Assembly (NCBI RefSeq): GCF_963678975.1
Contig: NC_089279.1
Span: forward strand, 24,042,004-24,106,003
Origin: Dysidea avara
Lineage: Eukaryota; Porifera; Demospongiae; Dictyoceratida; Dysideidae
DNA: 64,000 nucleotides
Reading direction: 5' to 3'
Shown here: one piece after another, positions 46,005 to 57,351 of the stretch
Layout: the number at the start of each line of letters is the position of its first letter
How positions within the stretch are numbered: the stretch's first letter is position 1
Made by a program: the position numbers and the translations under genes
Notes under the pieces: model-generated
Told to the model about the DNA's origin: nothing
The model's input: the letters and a program-made list of their open reading frames with translations, nothing else
Database searches by the model: none

Positions 46005-47640
46005 TCTATAAAACTATCAAAACCTCAAAAACCCAAAAATCAGCCTTGCAGTGCTCCAGTATTGTTGTTTGTGACTTACTGAACTCTATAAAACCCCAAA
46101 AACCCAAAAACCAGCCTTGCAGTGCTCCAGTAATGTTCTTTGTGACTTACTGTACTCTATAAAACCATCAAAACCCCAAAAACCCAAAAACCAGCCTTGC
46201 ATGCAGTGCTCCAGTATTGTTCTTTGTGACTTACTGAACTCTATAAAACCATCAAAACCCCAAAAACCAGCCTTGCATGCAGTGCTCCAGTATTGTTCTT
46301 TGTGACTTACTGAACTCTATAAAACCATCAAAACCCCAAAAACCCAAAAACCAGCCTTGCAGTGCTCCAGTAATGTTCTTTGTGACTTACTGTACTCTAT
46401 AAAACCATCAAAACCCCAAAACCCCAAAAACCAGCCTTGCAGTGCTCCAGTATTGTTGTTTGTGACTTACTGTACTCTATAAAACCATCAAAACCCCAAA
46501 AACCAGCCTTGCAGTGCTCCAGTATTGTTCTTTGTGACTTACTGAACTCTATAAAACCATCAAAACCCCAAAAACCCAAAAACCAGCCTTGCAGTGCTCC
46601 TGCAATGTTCTTTGTGACTTACTGTACTCTATAAAACCATCAAAACCCCAAAAACCCAAAAACCAGCCTTGCAGTGCTCCAGTATTGTTCTTTGTGACTT
46701 ACTGAACTCTATAAAACCATCAAAACCCCAAAAACCCAAAAACCAGTCTTGCAGTGCTCCAGTAATGTTCTTTGTGACTTACTGTACTCTATAAAACCAT
46801 CAAAACCCCAAAAACCAGCCTTGCAGTGCTCCAGTATTGTTGTTTGTGACTTACTGTACTCTATAAAACCATCAAAACCCCAAAACCCCAAAAACCAGCC
46901 TTGCAGTGCTCCAGTATTGTTCTTTGTGACTTACTGAACTCTATAAAACCATCAAAACCCCAAAAACCCAAAAACCAGCCTTGCAGTGCTCTTGTAATGT
47001 TCTTTGTGACTTACTGTACTCTATAAAACCATCAAAACCCCAAAAACCCAAAAACCAGCCTTGCAGTGCTCCAGTATTGTTCTTTGTGACTTACTGTACT
47101 CTATAAAACCCCAAAACCCCAAAAACCAGCCATGCAGTGCTCCAGTATTGTTGTTTGTGACTTACTGTACTCTATAAAACCATCAAAACCCCAAAACCCC
47201 AAAAACCAGCCTTGCAGTGCTCCAGTATTGTTCTTTGTGACTTACTGAACTCTATAAAACCATCAAAACCCCAAAAACCCAAAAACCAGCCTTGCAGTGC
47301 TCCTGCAATGTTCTTTGTGACTTACTGTACTCTATAAAACCATCAAAACCCCAAAACCCCAAAAACCAGCCTTGCAGTGCTCCAGTATTGTTCTTTGTGA
47401 CTTACTGTACTCTATAAAACCCCAAAACCCCAAAAACCAGCCATGCAGTGCTCCAGTATTGTTCTTTGTGACTTACTGAACTCTATAAAACCATCAAAAC
47501 CCCAAAAACCCAAAAACCAGCTTTGCAGTGCTCCATGGTAATGTTCTTTGTGACCACTTACTGAACCGCTCTATAAAACCATCAAAACAAAACCCCAAAA
47601 ACCAGCCTTGCAGTGCTCCAGAAACGTTCTTTGTGACTTA
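46005..47640. repeat. Minisatellite, about 21 units of ~78 bp
   Basis: Each unit runs through CTATAAAACCATCAAAACCC, CAAAAACCAGCCTTGCAGTG and CTCCAGTATTGTTCTTTGTG. Units vary by deletion of 'cccaaaaa' or 'catcaaaa' blocks. Point variants (TACTGTACTC or TACTGAACTC; AATGTTC, ATTGTTC or ATTGTTG) recur about every 312 bp, that is every four units, which marks a higher-order repeat. Open frames here only reflect a period near a multiple of three. The word GGTTTTTGGGTTTT on the other strand also occurs at 13.89 kb. Confidence 0.92.
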
Positions 47641-47825
47641 CTACCAGAACATGATAAACCATTTGCCAAAACCCACCGCATGCAACATAGCTACACAACG
47701 AGTACACAAATATCATATCAGCAGTCACTGGCTATATACACATAAATAAACCGCCATGTTGCCTCACGCGCTTAACTTACTTCACTATCATTCTTTAGAC
47801 AGAGCCACCCGATGCAACTCATCAT

Positions 47826-47896
47826 GTAAAACCTTCAAAACCAGGTTTTTCCATTCTTAAAATATACATATATCCCCCTTTATATCGCCATATCTA
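47826..47896 (-). repeat. Candidate right end of a giant element
   Basis: This is the inverted partner of 13833-13910. It lies just outside the minisatellite. Identity is good over GGCGATATA.AGGGGGA and GAAAAACC.GGTTTT but poor between them. Confidence 0.3.
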
Positions 47897-49060
47897 GTTT
47901 CAGGGATGCGGATGCGGTGGGTCACTGTTTTGGCAAACTCAAAAATAGAATATTGTGCAAGCAGTAACAGGTGTAGTAGCCAAGGGGAAGGAAATGGAGC
48001 TCCATCACTTTATTATGGAAGGACTTCAGCTTTTGCACCAGTCAAGATCAAGATACTCTAATAGAGCAGTCATATAACTATCAAAACCTGCTGGCTCACT
48101 ACTAGAGGGCAAACAATCCATGAAATACATGATTAATTTGGTATGGCCTTAGTATAGTAAATTACTGTGAACATGATAGTGCCACAGAATTTCAGAACAA
48201 TGGCAAACAAATGTACCAAATGATCAGCACTTCAACATTCGCAAGTTTCACTATTCCTTACCCTTCTTATTTGTGCATATTTACAGCAGTAATGATGGTA
48301 CACTAACCAAATAATCATTGTCACCTTCAAACTTACACCAGGTTGGTTACAATGAAATTTTGAACTAACACACTTAGCACGATTAAAACTCTTTACCTCA
48401 CATCCTTACATATTGTGGAACCATTAAAACTGAACTTGTATCTAGAAGAATGACTCACATTTAGGGTCCATACACAAGGAAGCAAAGATTGTTGGCATGA
48501 AACCAATGGATGGTCTGTTGTTCTTAATCTACTACAGATACCAACTCAAAATATAGCCTAAGTGATGTATTTTATCACAGACAATCACCTTGGCGACTCA
48601 AAACTATCAAAAGATGCTTGTCTGGATAGTTTCACGCCCATTTGTGAAACAGGCAAAAAGATACCACTGGCTAAAATTTGGCACAAGTCGCGAATTTGTT
48701 ACAATAACACCTCTAAACTTACAGTACAGTATCACTATTGAATAGCGCATCAATACAGCATAAATTCGTGACATAAAACACTTTAGAATTTTTGCTTGCT
48801 CCAGTGAAAGAGAAATGGCGCATTTTTTCAAAACGTGAATATGCACTTTTTTCGTACAAAAACTGGACTAGCGTGTACAACATGTTATAATATGACTAAC
48901 CACGTCGATAACTCATCAGTTTTCAGATTCTCGAGTGACTTTTCAGCGTCCAAAGGTAATTATTTTCCCCTAGCGCGGATAACAGGGATTGTTTCAAGAG
49001 TGCCTACGTCATAACTACAGGGTATATTGGGTCCGCGAAAACCGTTTCCAATCCAGGTGT
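47897..49060. other. No gene seen
   Basis: Non-coding. One inverted CTCTAATAGAGCAGTC motif lies at about 48055. The chance frame at 48607-48846 has no family signature. Confidence 0.4.
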
Positions 49061-49072
49061 TATAATATCTAT

Positions 49073-49320
49073 GGTCTGGTGAAACTGTGTACAAAAAGTT
49101 TGGCGCTGCCGGAATGTTGGAAGCTCCAATCAGATCACTCCATTTCAAATTGATTATGTAATGTGTACATTTCAAAAGATTCGCGGCTTACGGTTAATTA
49201 CATCCGGTAACTCTGCCGCTTAAACTCATTGAGAAAACAGCCATACAATTCTGTTGGGTTCGTTTTAATCAGTCGAAACGTAAGCGGCAAAAAACGGACG
49301 TATTTAGTTGCAGCGCAATT
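49073..49320 (+). repeat. Left inverted subterminal region of the CXC-gene element
   Basis: GGTCTGGT, then GTGTACAAAAAGTTT and, 200 bp on, ACGTATTTAGTTGCAGCGCAA recur inverted at 52719-52927 near the opposite end. The outermost 30 bases expected of this end family are not seen here, so this end is diverged or disrupted. Confidence 0.55.
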
Positions 49321-49729
49321 ATTACGTAATGTAGAAAATGGCGATATTGGTGTTCCATGTCGAAGCGTAAATTAGTGCGTAAGATTCAGATGCACTGTCA
49401 CCGATAAAATTGTCGAAAGATAGTTGTTGAAGACGACTGTATAAGTTAGGTCTTGTTGGAACCGGCAAATTGGAAGTATGTTACAAACAAACTTTTATAC
49501 GAATTTCACCTCTCCAAACTTCGCCTCGCTGTGGACCAAAGGCAAGGAATGCACAAAATCTGATCTCTTAAAAGCGAAAAGGTATGTATGTATTTCTCAT
49601 GTAAGCAGTATGGCTACATGTACTTGTATGAAACAAATTTGTACTATGTTTTGCTACGAGATACAGTATAAGTAGCTGGCTATCATGCACTACACACAAT
49701 TCCAAACTATTATTGGAGTGATAAAAGTA

Positions 49730-52331
49730 TCATACAATGCCATAATCACAGGTACTAAAATAAAAGTCATCATCAGTGATAATTTCTTCTAGCTGCTCGT
49801 CATTTTCAGACATACTACTCCCAGTCTCATCAGTTTCATTTTCACTATCGCTACTGCTGCTACTACTGTTATCATCATCATCCTCAGGTAAGTGTCCCAT
49901 TTGTTGTACATTGACATTAACACAACCCTGGCATAGGCATCCAGGCCCACAAGTTAATGATCTTTTCTTGCAACCACAAGTAAGTGTTTTGCAGCCCTTT
50001 TTACAGCTGCATCCTTTAGTTAAAAAATCAATATTACGTTTTATTCTCTGTTGAACTTCATGTGCCTCCCAGTCGATAGTGTAAGTACTGTTGTTCTGTA
50101 ATAGCCAGCCACTGCTCTCTGGTGATGGCAAAGCCATAAAGATGTCATGTTGACAAGATTGCTGTCACAGCTGACTTATCCAGCAGGATCTCTGCCAATG
50201 GCGCCAGAGAGATGAAAAGGTTGGTACCCTGTCTTCTTCATTTAGTATACGGTCACTACTTACTTCTCTAATGTTCTGCAACCACTTCTCATGTTTTTCT
50301 CTTGGTTGTAATGAAGCCTCTAGTGAATTGTACAAATGTGTTGGGGTTTTGTGTCCCTTCAGTGCCACAAAAGCATTCAAGTGCTTTTTGAAATAAAATG
50401 TCCCCACAAGCCGTATGAAAGATAAAAAACCGATTTCTTTGTTGCTTTGTGAAGTGTTCTGTAGACTCCCTGGCATATTAGATCCAGCTATAAATGATGC
50501 ATGTTGAAAGAAATTGTTTAAAACTTTTGCTTTGCCAATGGACTTGAAATAAGAAACATAATCGCACCCAGTGCAAATAAATAGTGATTGTAATATCTTA
50601 CAAAGCCCATCTTGTGGAAGATTACTCAGATCTGGGTCTTTGAGCAGTGCTGCTCTCAAGTTGTTGAGATTGATGTATTTATGTTCACTTGAAGATGGTG
50701 TGTTGAGTTGCACTGTGTAGGAGGTAGTGGTTTGTTGATTGATGTAGCTTAATAGTAAAAACATTGCTAGGTAATTCATCCCAGACTTTAGCTTGACGTC
50801 TAGCCATTGCATGCTCGGTAACAAACCTATCATGGGTATCTGTAGAACTTGAACAACCCAACCTATTAAGTATCCTTATTAACCGGCATGACCCTCCACA
50901 AACTTCCGTAATGTCAGCAATAAGGTCATGGAAGGGTGTTGGCTTCTTAGGATTTGTACAGAACATTAACTGGCTTAAAATAAAAAACAGACGAATTTTC
51001 TTAATGTGTTCATTACTATCGGTGATTTCTCTTTCTCTGGCAGAGTTGGTTATGGAAGTTAAAAACTCAAACAGTAGTGGATTTATGTTGTCTAACTGCT
51101 CATTGATGTTTAGTGAAGTAAAATCAAATGATTTTTGTGCTTGACACATCCTTTTAATTTCATCATGAATTAAATTGTTAACTATATGGCTTGCTTCTTT
51201 AAGTGTGTTATCTGCATCAGAGTGTTTCTGTTTGATTTCAGGTTCGATCCAACAACTATTTGCTAGCTGTGAATTGCTAAGTGCCCAAGACAAGGTGGCT
51301 AATATATCTGCACCTTTACGATACAAAATGGTACCAAATTTCATATGCATACACTTATGCATCATGTACACGTCTAGGTAAATGATAAGTTGGTGCAACA
51401 GCCAACGTGATGACAAATGAACACTACCATCTCCCATCTCTAGTACAACTTTTGCTAAGTTGATGTCTCCACTGTGCGAAGTGCCATAGGCTTGAAGAAA
51501 AACAGTACATACCCAAGGAAGCAAAACAGCCTTGTGTGGAAGTAAATTCTTGGCAACAAATAGTACTGATGTTAATAAAGCACTGGTTAGTCTATCAGTG
51601 TTGTGAGCTGTCTTAGTATCTTCCCATTCTTCAATAGATCTTGCCAGCATTTCATCTGACCCAATTTGTTCACATTTTATAGACTTGATGATGGTACAGT
51701 GTGAGTTATAACAAGAAGTGCATATCCCGTCTTCTGGTCTTATGTCTATGTCAGTTCCTGTGGAATCCTTAATGTACTTTGATACAAGTAAGGAATTGGG
51801 ACTATGACGGCAGAATTTAGTACCAGGTTTTGGCATGGCTCCACAAGAGGAGCAGTTTTGTGCAGGAGTACAGAGACGGTACAGTTTGGTGTAACAGGTT
51901 GGGCACAGAAGAAATGGCGTGTTTGTAGATGCCTGTGCCCCAAGCTGTCTTTTCATATCAGCAATACTAGCAAAGGCTGGTTTGATAAGCTTGTCGCTGA
52001 ATCTATTGGTACACTCAGGATTTATGCAAAAATTTGGAGATGTTTGTGCTGTCAGTGTGGTGTCAATGTTTTTCCATTTTGGTATATATTGAGTGTTATT
52101 GTGGTATCGTTTTGCCTCTATAAAATGCTTTTTACAAATATTACTTTCTTCAGGTGGAGATTCACTAAGGTGCTTACTTAAAAACTGTCTTTCTGCAGTT
52201 CCCCAATTGGTGTAACTAGTCATTTGATTGTCTTTGTTCCCACATAGGACGCAGCACAGATTTCTGCTTCCAGCTGATTCAGTAGTAGCCATATCCTGAC
52301 ACAGGGAGTCAACTAAATTTATATTGTTCAT
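49730..52331 (-). pseudogene. Decayed CXC-cluster / FEN-like transposon gene
   Basis: The N-terminal half (52331 to about 50790) opens with Cys clusters (CCVLCGN, CINPECTNRF, LLCPTCYTKLY, CSSCGA), likely zinc-binding. The C-terminal half (from about 50833) holds CTGCDYVSYFKSIGKA, which resembles the helix-hairpin-helix of FEN1/XPG nucleases. It then runs through WQRSCWISQ to a tesmin/TSO1-like CXC cluster (GCSCKKGCKTLTCGCKK, CGPGCLCQGC). I know this architecture as an abundant, poorly named family in marine invertebrates, but not its formal name. The frame is broken in at least two places and the middle region seems shortened, so the copy is dead. It sits inside inverted subterminal repeats (49073-49320, 52719-52957), suggesting its own transposon of about 4 kb. 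Confidence 0.65.
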
Positions 52332-52718
52332 TGAAATGTGTTAAATAATACTGTATTATTAACATGACAGCATGTGTGAATTACAGCCAGAGTGCACAAT
52401 TTTTTACTACGCCATTATTGTACCTATTTATTTGTCTACACTATTCAGCTGACTGTCAAACATTTAACAGTATGAAACAAATTTGTACTACAAATTAAAA
52501 CCACATTGCAATTTCTTACCGAGTCTGTTCAGACGCTTGTAGCCCGTTGCTACCACGCTGCAGCTGCTGGATCTGGTTACGGTGGGAAAGCCAGATGACG
52601 TGTTTTTGCGTTGTGGCAATTGGAAAGACATAGTAAAATCTATTACAGGAAGTAATTGGTGCTTAATGTAAGGTGGTGCTTTACTGTAAGTAGCGCTTGT
52701 CTTCTCGCGGGCAAAGGT

Positions 52719-52957
52719 TGCGCTGCAACTAAATACGCGTAATAAAGCATATTTTTGCCACTTGCGTTTTGACTGTAATGTTGAATAAATAAAGTAGCGC
52801 TATTAGTTCGGTGATGCTGTAAGCGGATCTGGTTGAATGGATGTCGTGAGGTAAACAGTGTACTAGTACGTAAGACGTAAAACGTCATCCATAAACATTC
52901 CAGAGCTCAAAGTTTTTGTACCAGACCCACTTTTTAGGGTCGGGCGCCGCGAGACTA
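52719..52957 (-). repeat. Right end of the CXC-gene element, with 38-bp TIR
   Basis: The last 38 bases (52920-52957) are the exact inverse of 12488-12525. The inner part pairs with 49073-49320. The decayed gene starts about 390-630 bp inside this end, in the orientation usual for a transposase. Confidence 0.65.
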
Positions 52958-53104
52958 CCCCGATATTATATTAGCTCCAAAAGACTAAGCTTCAACTACA
53001 TAAAGGGGAATACTATAACTAAGGGTAGAGGGATTGTCATCATCGTTATTGTCCTGAAGAGCCCAATACCTAGCTTAAGATAATTTTAGCATATACTTTG
53101 CCAC

Positions 53105-53450
53105 AGTGCAACAGGACTGTATGTGACTAGATTAAAAGTCTTCTACAACATTGTTTACTCCTCATCAGTCTTAACAGTCCCAAATTATTTCACTAACACC
53201 ACATATCCCACCCGCCACCACCACCCCTTCCATTTTGAGATTCCGTTTGCTAGAACAGATCATTATAAATTCAGCTATTACCCCAAGTCTATCCGCGATT
53301 GGAACAATTTACCAACTGACACAATAGAATCCCAATCTCTACAAGTATTTTTAGATAAATTATAACTGACTCTTATCTATGTGATTTGTAATGTTTTTCC
53401 TTACCTGAGCATATCAGTTTGTAACTGTGTTTTCAGTAATCATAATCATA
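53105..53450 (+). mobile_element. CR1/L2-like LINE 3' fragment
   Basis: The frame to 53365 (RLKVFYNIVYSS, ARTDHYKFSYYPKSIRDWNN, LPTDTIES) is the C terminus of a non-LTR reverse transcriptase, homologous to 16.3-16.5 kb. The 3' tail is (ATCATA)n-like at about 53437-53455. It is heavily 5'-truncated. Confidence 0.75.
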
Positions 53451-53455
53451 ATCCC

Positions 53456-54520
53456 GACTGATTAGCTATTAACTACCCACTATCTCAATTTCTCTCAAAG
53501 CCTGCACTTGTGACGAGGAAGTTTCTACTGATCATAACGGCCTACAATGCAAGGTACATTGTCAATGGCGGGATACTTATAGGTTAATTTCTGAGTGTTT
53601 AATATGGAAACTTTTCCCAGGTTAAAAATTGCCGCAAGCACAACCTTTAAAATTAATGCTCGGCTCAGATTCAGTATTAGAGTGTCAGTCTTTAAAAATC
53701 TCCTAGGGTACATACACAACTATATTTAACAAAAATTCATTACATACTGTACTGTAATAGTGATGGCTATTCAATATTTGTGAGCCCAAGTTTACCCAGT
53801 TTCCTAAATAACATGCTTAGCTAACTGACAAAAATGTCCTCTCAGAAGGTGTAATGTTGTGTTTAAAAAATCAAGCCAGTTTAGTTTCAAAATAGTAAGT
53901 TCCTTGGAAGGCATCCACCCATGCAGATCTTTTAATTTGCTAGTGCGGAGTAGTGCCTTATGGTATCATTCATAATAGTCAATACATGATCTCACACAAT
54001 ACAAACGCAGTGCACTACTAATAGAATAACTGTGTACATGGGATGTACATGGTTGTCATACATAATAATGTATACACTTATATGCATCAAGCCAACCAAC
54101 CATAGGATCCAGCGTCACAAAAATCAAAATCAACACTCATGACACAGCCTTAAATGACTAACCAGTTTTACATCTAGCTATTTTACATAGTTGTGAACTT
54201 GGACAACTACATATATGTAGACCTTCACCTAGTCACCCCCCAAATTCCTGATTCCCCCAAAGGAGAAATCCTAGAATAAACACTGATCCTAGGCTATAGC
54301 TACGTAGCTATTGATCTTTGTTCTATTTGCGGCAAGAAATGGCCCAGGACATGTTAGTTAGCTACACCGAATGAACATTTTTTGTCCATGTACAGTATAG
54401 TTTTCAATATTAATATGCTATATAAAGTCAGCAAATTTGTAGCACAAATATAGTTAACCTGTTTCAGTGGTGCACCATTTTGGTAGCTAGTGGCTACTGG
54501 TTAAATAACTACGTAGCTAT
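53456..54520. other. No gene seen
   Basis: AT-rich non-coding DNA without a recognisable feature. Confidence 0.4.
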
Positions 54521-54591
54521 AAATTACCAGTACAACTCCTTTTTTGCATGCACATAATGTGCATGCAAAAAAGGAGTTGTACTGGTAATTT
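54521..54591. repeat. Perfect 71-nt palindrome (GCATGC type)
   Basis: Two 33-bp arms starting AAATTACCAGTACAACTCC pair perfectly around a 5-nt loop ATAAT. A cruciform or RNA hairpin would be very stable. Confidence 0.95.
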
Positions 54592-54919
54592 CATTGTGTT
54601 TTAGGTGGAGATGACTGGTACAGAGTGTTTGTACTCAACCATGTGCATACTGTTTTGCCATCTGTAAGATGCTAAATGCAAAGGAGTTCAGTGAAGAGCC
54701 ACAAAATTGATACTATCTATACTATAGCCTTCATTTAGATTACAGAACAAGGTTAATCAAGAATGGTAGCTATATTGCCATTATATTTACAAGATCGTCG
54801 AAATCTCAAATCCATCACGACCATCAAGCATCCATCTGATAAATTAGACATCCTAAACTATATGCTGACTTTACTACTGCATGGGGTCCGTGTATTTTCT
54901 CGCCAACCAATATCATAAT

Positions 54920-54990
54920 ATACAAACAGTAAAGTATACAGCGCTTCGCGCGCTGCGCGCGCGAAGCGCTGTATACTTTACTGTTTGTAT
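54920..54990. repeat. Perfect 71-nt palindrome (GC-rich core)
   Basis: Arms ATACAAACAGTAAAGTATA plus CAGCGCTTCGCGCG pair perfectly around CTGCG. It has the same total length as the palindrome 330 bp upstream but an unrelated sequence. Confidence 0.95.
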
Positions 54991-54999
54991 TTGGGTAAA

Positions 55000-55650
55000 T
55001 TGGGTCACAGTATATAGCTACGACGGTATGATGCCTAAATTCCAAAAACCTAAAATATGATTTTCGTATACAATAGCCCAAGGTGAGGGGGATTGAAAAT
55101 TAGTATCTAGGTGTTTAGCCATAGACAGTACAGTATCCAACATATTCTCCCAGCTGCTAGAGTTAAACCGGAAATTGCCGAGTTTTACCTGATAAAGTGT
55201 CCTCGGTTCTAAATAAAGCCCTCCTGTTAACTGATCTGAGACGAGGCCATGTATAGTGAAACTTATTTGGCCGGCTGTTCAACTATTCAGATTTCATGGT
55301 CGAATATCAACTGCTAGCTAGCTACCTGCTGTAAGTTAGCCATGTTCGAACCATGCACGGGCTCTGTGTGTGTGCAGGCGCGAGCGTGCAAGCTGGAAAA
55401 TAGTCGTAGACATTTTAGTAGGCTTGCTGTGGCATTGTTTATTTTTTGTTTTTTTTTCATGGGGTATCCAGCACCCCTTTCCACCACCCCTAGCACTAGA
55501 TGTTGAAATTCTAGCCAAAAGAAAGACTAAAAAAATTATTGGATTAAGGGAAAGGCACCTGACCTTCTATCAGAGCAAGGACAAGAGCCCTATGGCTGGC
55601 CGGGAAGCCACTGTGGGAGCGTGCTCTCCTGAGACAAGCAATTGCTGGAC
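55000..55650. other. No gene recognised
   Basis: Overlapping open frames on both strands around 55314-55669 share the same bases and have no family signature. I treat them as chance. Confidence 0.35.
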
Positions 55651-55657
55651 GCAGCAG

Positions 55658-56380
55658 CTAAAAAACTAAGGTGACAGCGTACCAGGCCATAACACTACTG
55701 TAAGGAACACCCCTTTTCAAAGACAGCAAATAGGCCAGACGTTTGTAAACAACATTAGTACACCCACTCATTCCACCAAATGTGGAAAACACTAACGGTA
55801 CAAAAGAGCCCATCTCAACTTCTCTGATCCTTTGCTCATATTTTCTGCGTTTCTCCTCAAATCGCCGATACAGTGAAGACACTGGAGTAGTTTTGTACGA
55901 TGAAGCAGTTGGGTTGAAAACCTCGACATCAAAAAAAGTCCTCTTGTGTTGGCCACCCCAGAACCCATCAGCTGAGATGTCCAAACAAGCCCCATCCTCA
56001 GCAATTGCCGTTGAGTATGTTTCACCTGAAAGGGTCTGTAATGAAGGTTCCACACACACACCAGAACACACTTCTGATAGGGCATCAGCAGTAAAGTCCC
56101 TTAATTCATTATGCCTAAGGGTGGGATAACGACCAGTGGGACAATTCATAGTATGATCCACAGAGAATCCCTTACCACAAACGCACTGTGTAGGCAAACC
56201 AGATGGAAGCCACCCATAACGCAAGCAAAGTGTATCATGAAAAGCGCCCTTATGTAAAGCAAAGCCGTGCTCGTCAACAGGCAAAGCTGAAAGCCAAACC
56301 CTTCTCACTAGACAGTGCCATGATTCTCTGTAGATCAGCAGACAATGATTGGTGCAAACTGGCAGCAAAATCAGCTTGTG
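55658..56380 (-). mobile_element. Retroelement C-terminal fragment (zinc finger plus endonuclease-like)
   Basis: The frame contains CVCGKGFSVDHTMNC followed by RHNELRD, then VEPSLQ, LDISADGFWGG and FFDVEVFNP. This order (Cys/His finger, RHN, EP, D, DV) resembles the restriction-like endonuclease tail of R2-type retroelements. Only the C-terminal part is present; upstream reverse transcriptase is absent, so it is a fossil fragment. Family assignment is tentative. Confidence 0.55.
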
Positions 56381-56443
56381 CTTGATGTGTCGCACGTATA
56401 ACTTCGGATTTAGCCAAAGTTGTACGTGCGACACATCAAGCAC
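56378..56443. repeat. 66-nt hairpin at the fragment's edge
   Basis: The arms GTGCTTGATGTGTCGCACGT and their exact inverse continue as an imperfect stem (ATAACTTCGG / CCAAAGTTGT). The size is like a microRNA precursor, but nothing shows processing. Confidence 0.85.
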
Positions 56444-56451
56444 GCACAACT

Positions 56452-56510
56452 TTGGTATTGTAGGGCATTGCTGTGTATTGTAGGGCATTGCTGTGGCATT
56501 GTAGGGCATT
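56452..56510. repeat. Short tandem repeat TATTGTAGGGCATTGCTGTG
   Basis: Three successive copies of a unit of about 20 bp, the last with GCATTGTAGGGCATTT. Confidence 0.85.
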
Positions 56511-56749
56511 TGTCATAATAGCAATAACAACAAGTAAAGTGAATGGGTGGAAAATCAAATGAAACTTCATATGTGTTATGTAGGTATCCTCAAGTGTCCA
56601 TGCACAATAGTGAAATGAATTTTTAACAGATTTCTGCCAATCCGAAGAAATATGGTGTGTGGTCTCAGATCTTTTCTTTTGTTATTGGGTCTTCTGGTCC
56701 CCATGACAGAAGGGCTATGGGAGGCATTTGTGTGTGCGTGCGTACGTGC

Positions 56750-57140
56750 ATGGGCAGCATAGCCAAGTGGCTAGAGCATCAGCCTGGTAATCAAAAGGTT
56801 CCAGGTTTGATGCCTGGTTATGCCTCCCAATATACAGCTGGGTAAGCTGGAGTAATGTGAATAATGTTTCTTGCTCAAGGAAACAACTCCAAATTACCTA
56901 GTGGCCTAATGTCATCTGGGGAAGCAGCCCACTAGCTGTAACATCAATGGGTACCCGATGTTTACTAGGGAAACAAATATCCAACTGTCCTCTCATTTAG
57001 TGGTGTTGGGGTCATTGTGGAACTCTGGGCTCTGTGAGATCTGGACAGTCCCTGCCCTAGGAGGATTTGCCTGCACAAGGCTCAAGCACCTGAGTGATGC
57101 ACAGACATCCCAGTGCTGCTTTGCTGGGCAGACAGTAGAC
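56750..57140 (+). repeat. tRNA-derived SINE
   Basis: The head GCAGCATAGCCAAGTGGCTA (A box TAGCCAAGTGGC) and GGTTCCAGGTTTGATGCC (B box GGTTTGATGCC) form a tRNA-like polymerase III promoter. The tRNA-unrelated body includes TTTCTTGCTCAAGGAAACAA, a word typical of a conserved central domain in some invertebrate SINEs. It ends near a GT/GA microsatellite. Because it lacks a proper anticodon stem, it is not a working tRNA. Confidence 0.7.
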
Positions 57141-57148
57141 AGCTTTGT

Positions 57149-57150
57149 GC

Positions 57151-57195
<45 letters not shown>
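57149..57195. repeat. (GT)n(GA)n microsatellite
   Basis: A GTGT run passes directly into a GAGA run at the SINE tail. The reading frames over it are artefacts. Confidence 0.95.
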
Positions 57196-57199
<4 letters not shown>

Positions 57200-57247
57200 G
57201 AGTGGCGGATCCAAAGGGGGCACATGCCTCCTTTTTAAAAAGCATAC

Positions 57248-57303
57248 AAGATCAAGATACTCTAATAGAGCAGTCAGTCAAATACTCTAATAGAACAGTC
57301 ATC
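57248..57303 (-). repeat. CTCTATTAGAGT motif pair, inverted
   Basis: AGATCAAGATACTCTAATAG followed by AGCAGTCA and a second ACTCTAATAGAACAGTCA: the reverse orientation of the motif at 3.06 kb. Confidence 0.7.
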
Positions 57304-57351
57304 ACACAAAACGCTTGAGTATGAAAACTGATGTCTGCAGTAGTCCAGGCT

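Noticed and set aside
46005-47640. CRISPR-like or protein-repeat array
   Set aside because: Units vary internally and have no distinct spacers. Open frames follow from the near-multiple-of-three period. It is a eukaryotic minisatellite.
49730-50833. Two separate small genes with CXC and FEN-like motifs
   Set aside because: They lie in the same frame and the usual family order, so they are parts of one decayed gene.
12488-52957. Treating the exact 38-bp inverted pair as proven ends of one 40-kb transposon
   Set aside because: Inner sequences diverge immediately, the outer flanks show no shared target duplication, and the right copy already fits a smaller element.
56757-56830. Functional tRNA gene
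   Set aside because: A and B boxes are present, but the anticodon arm does not pair properly and a SINE-like body follows.
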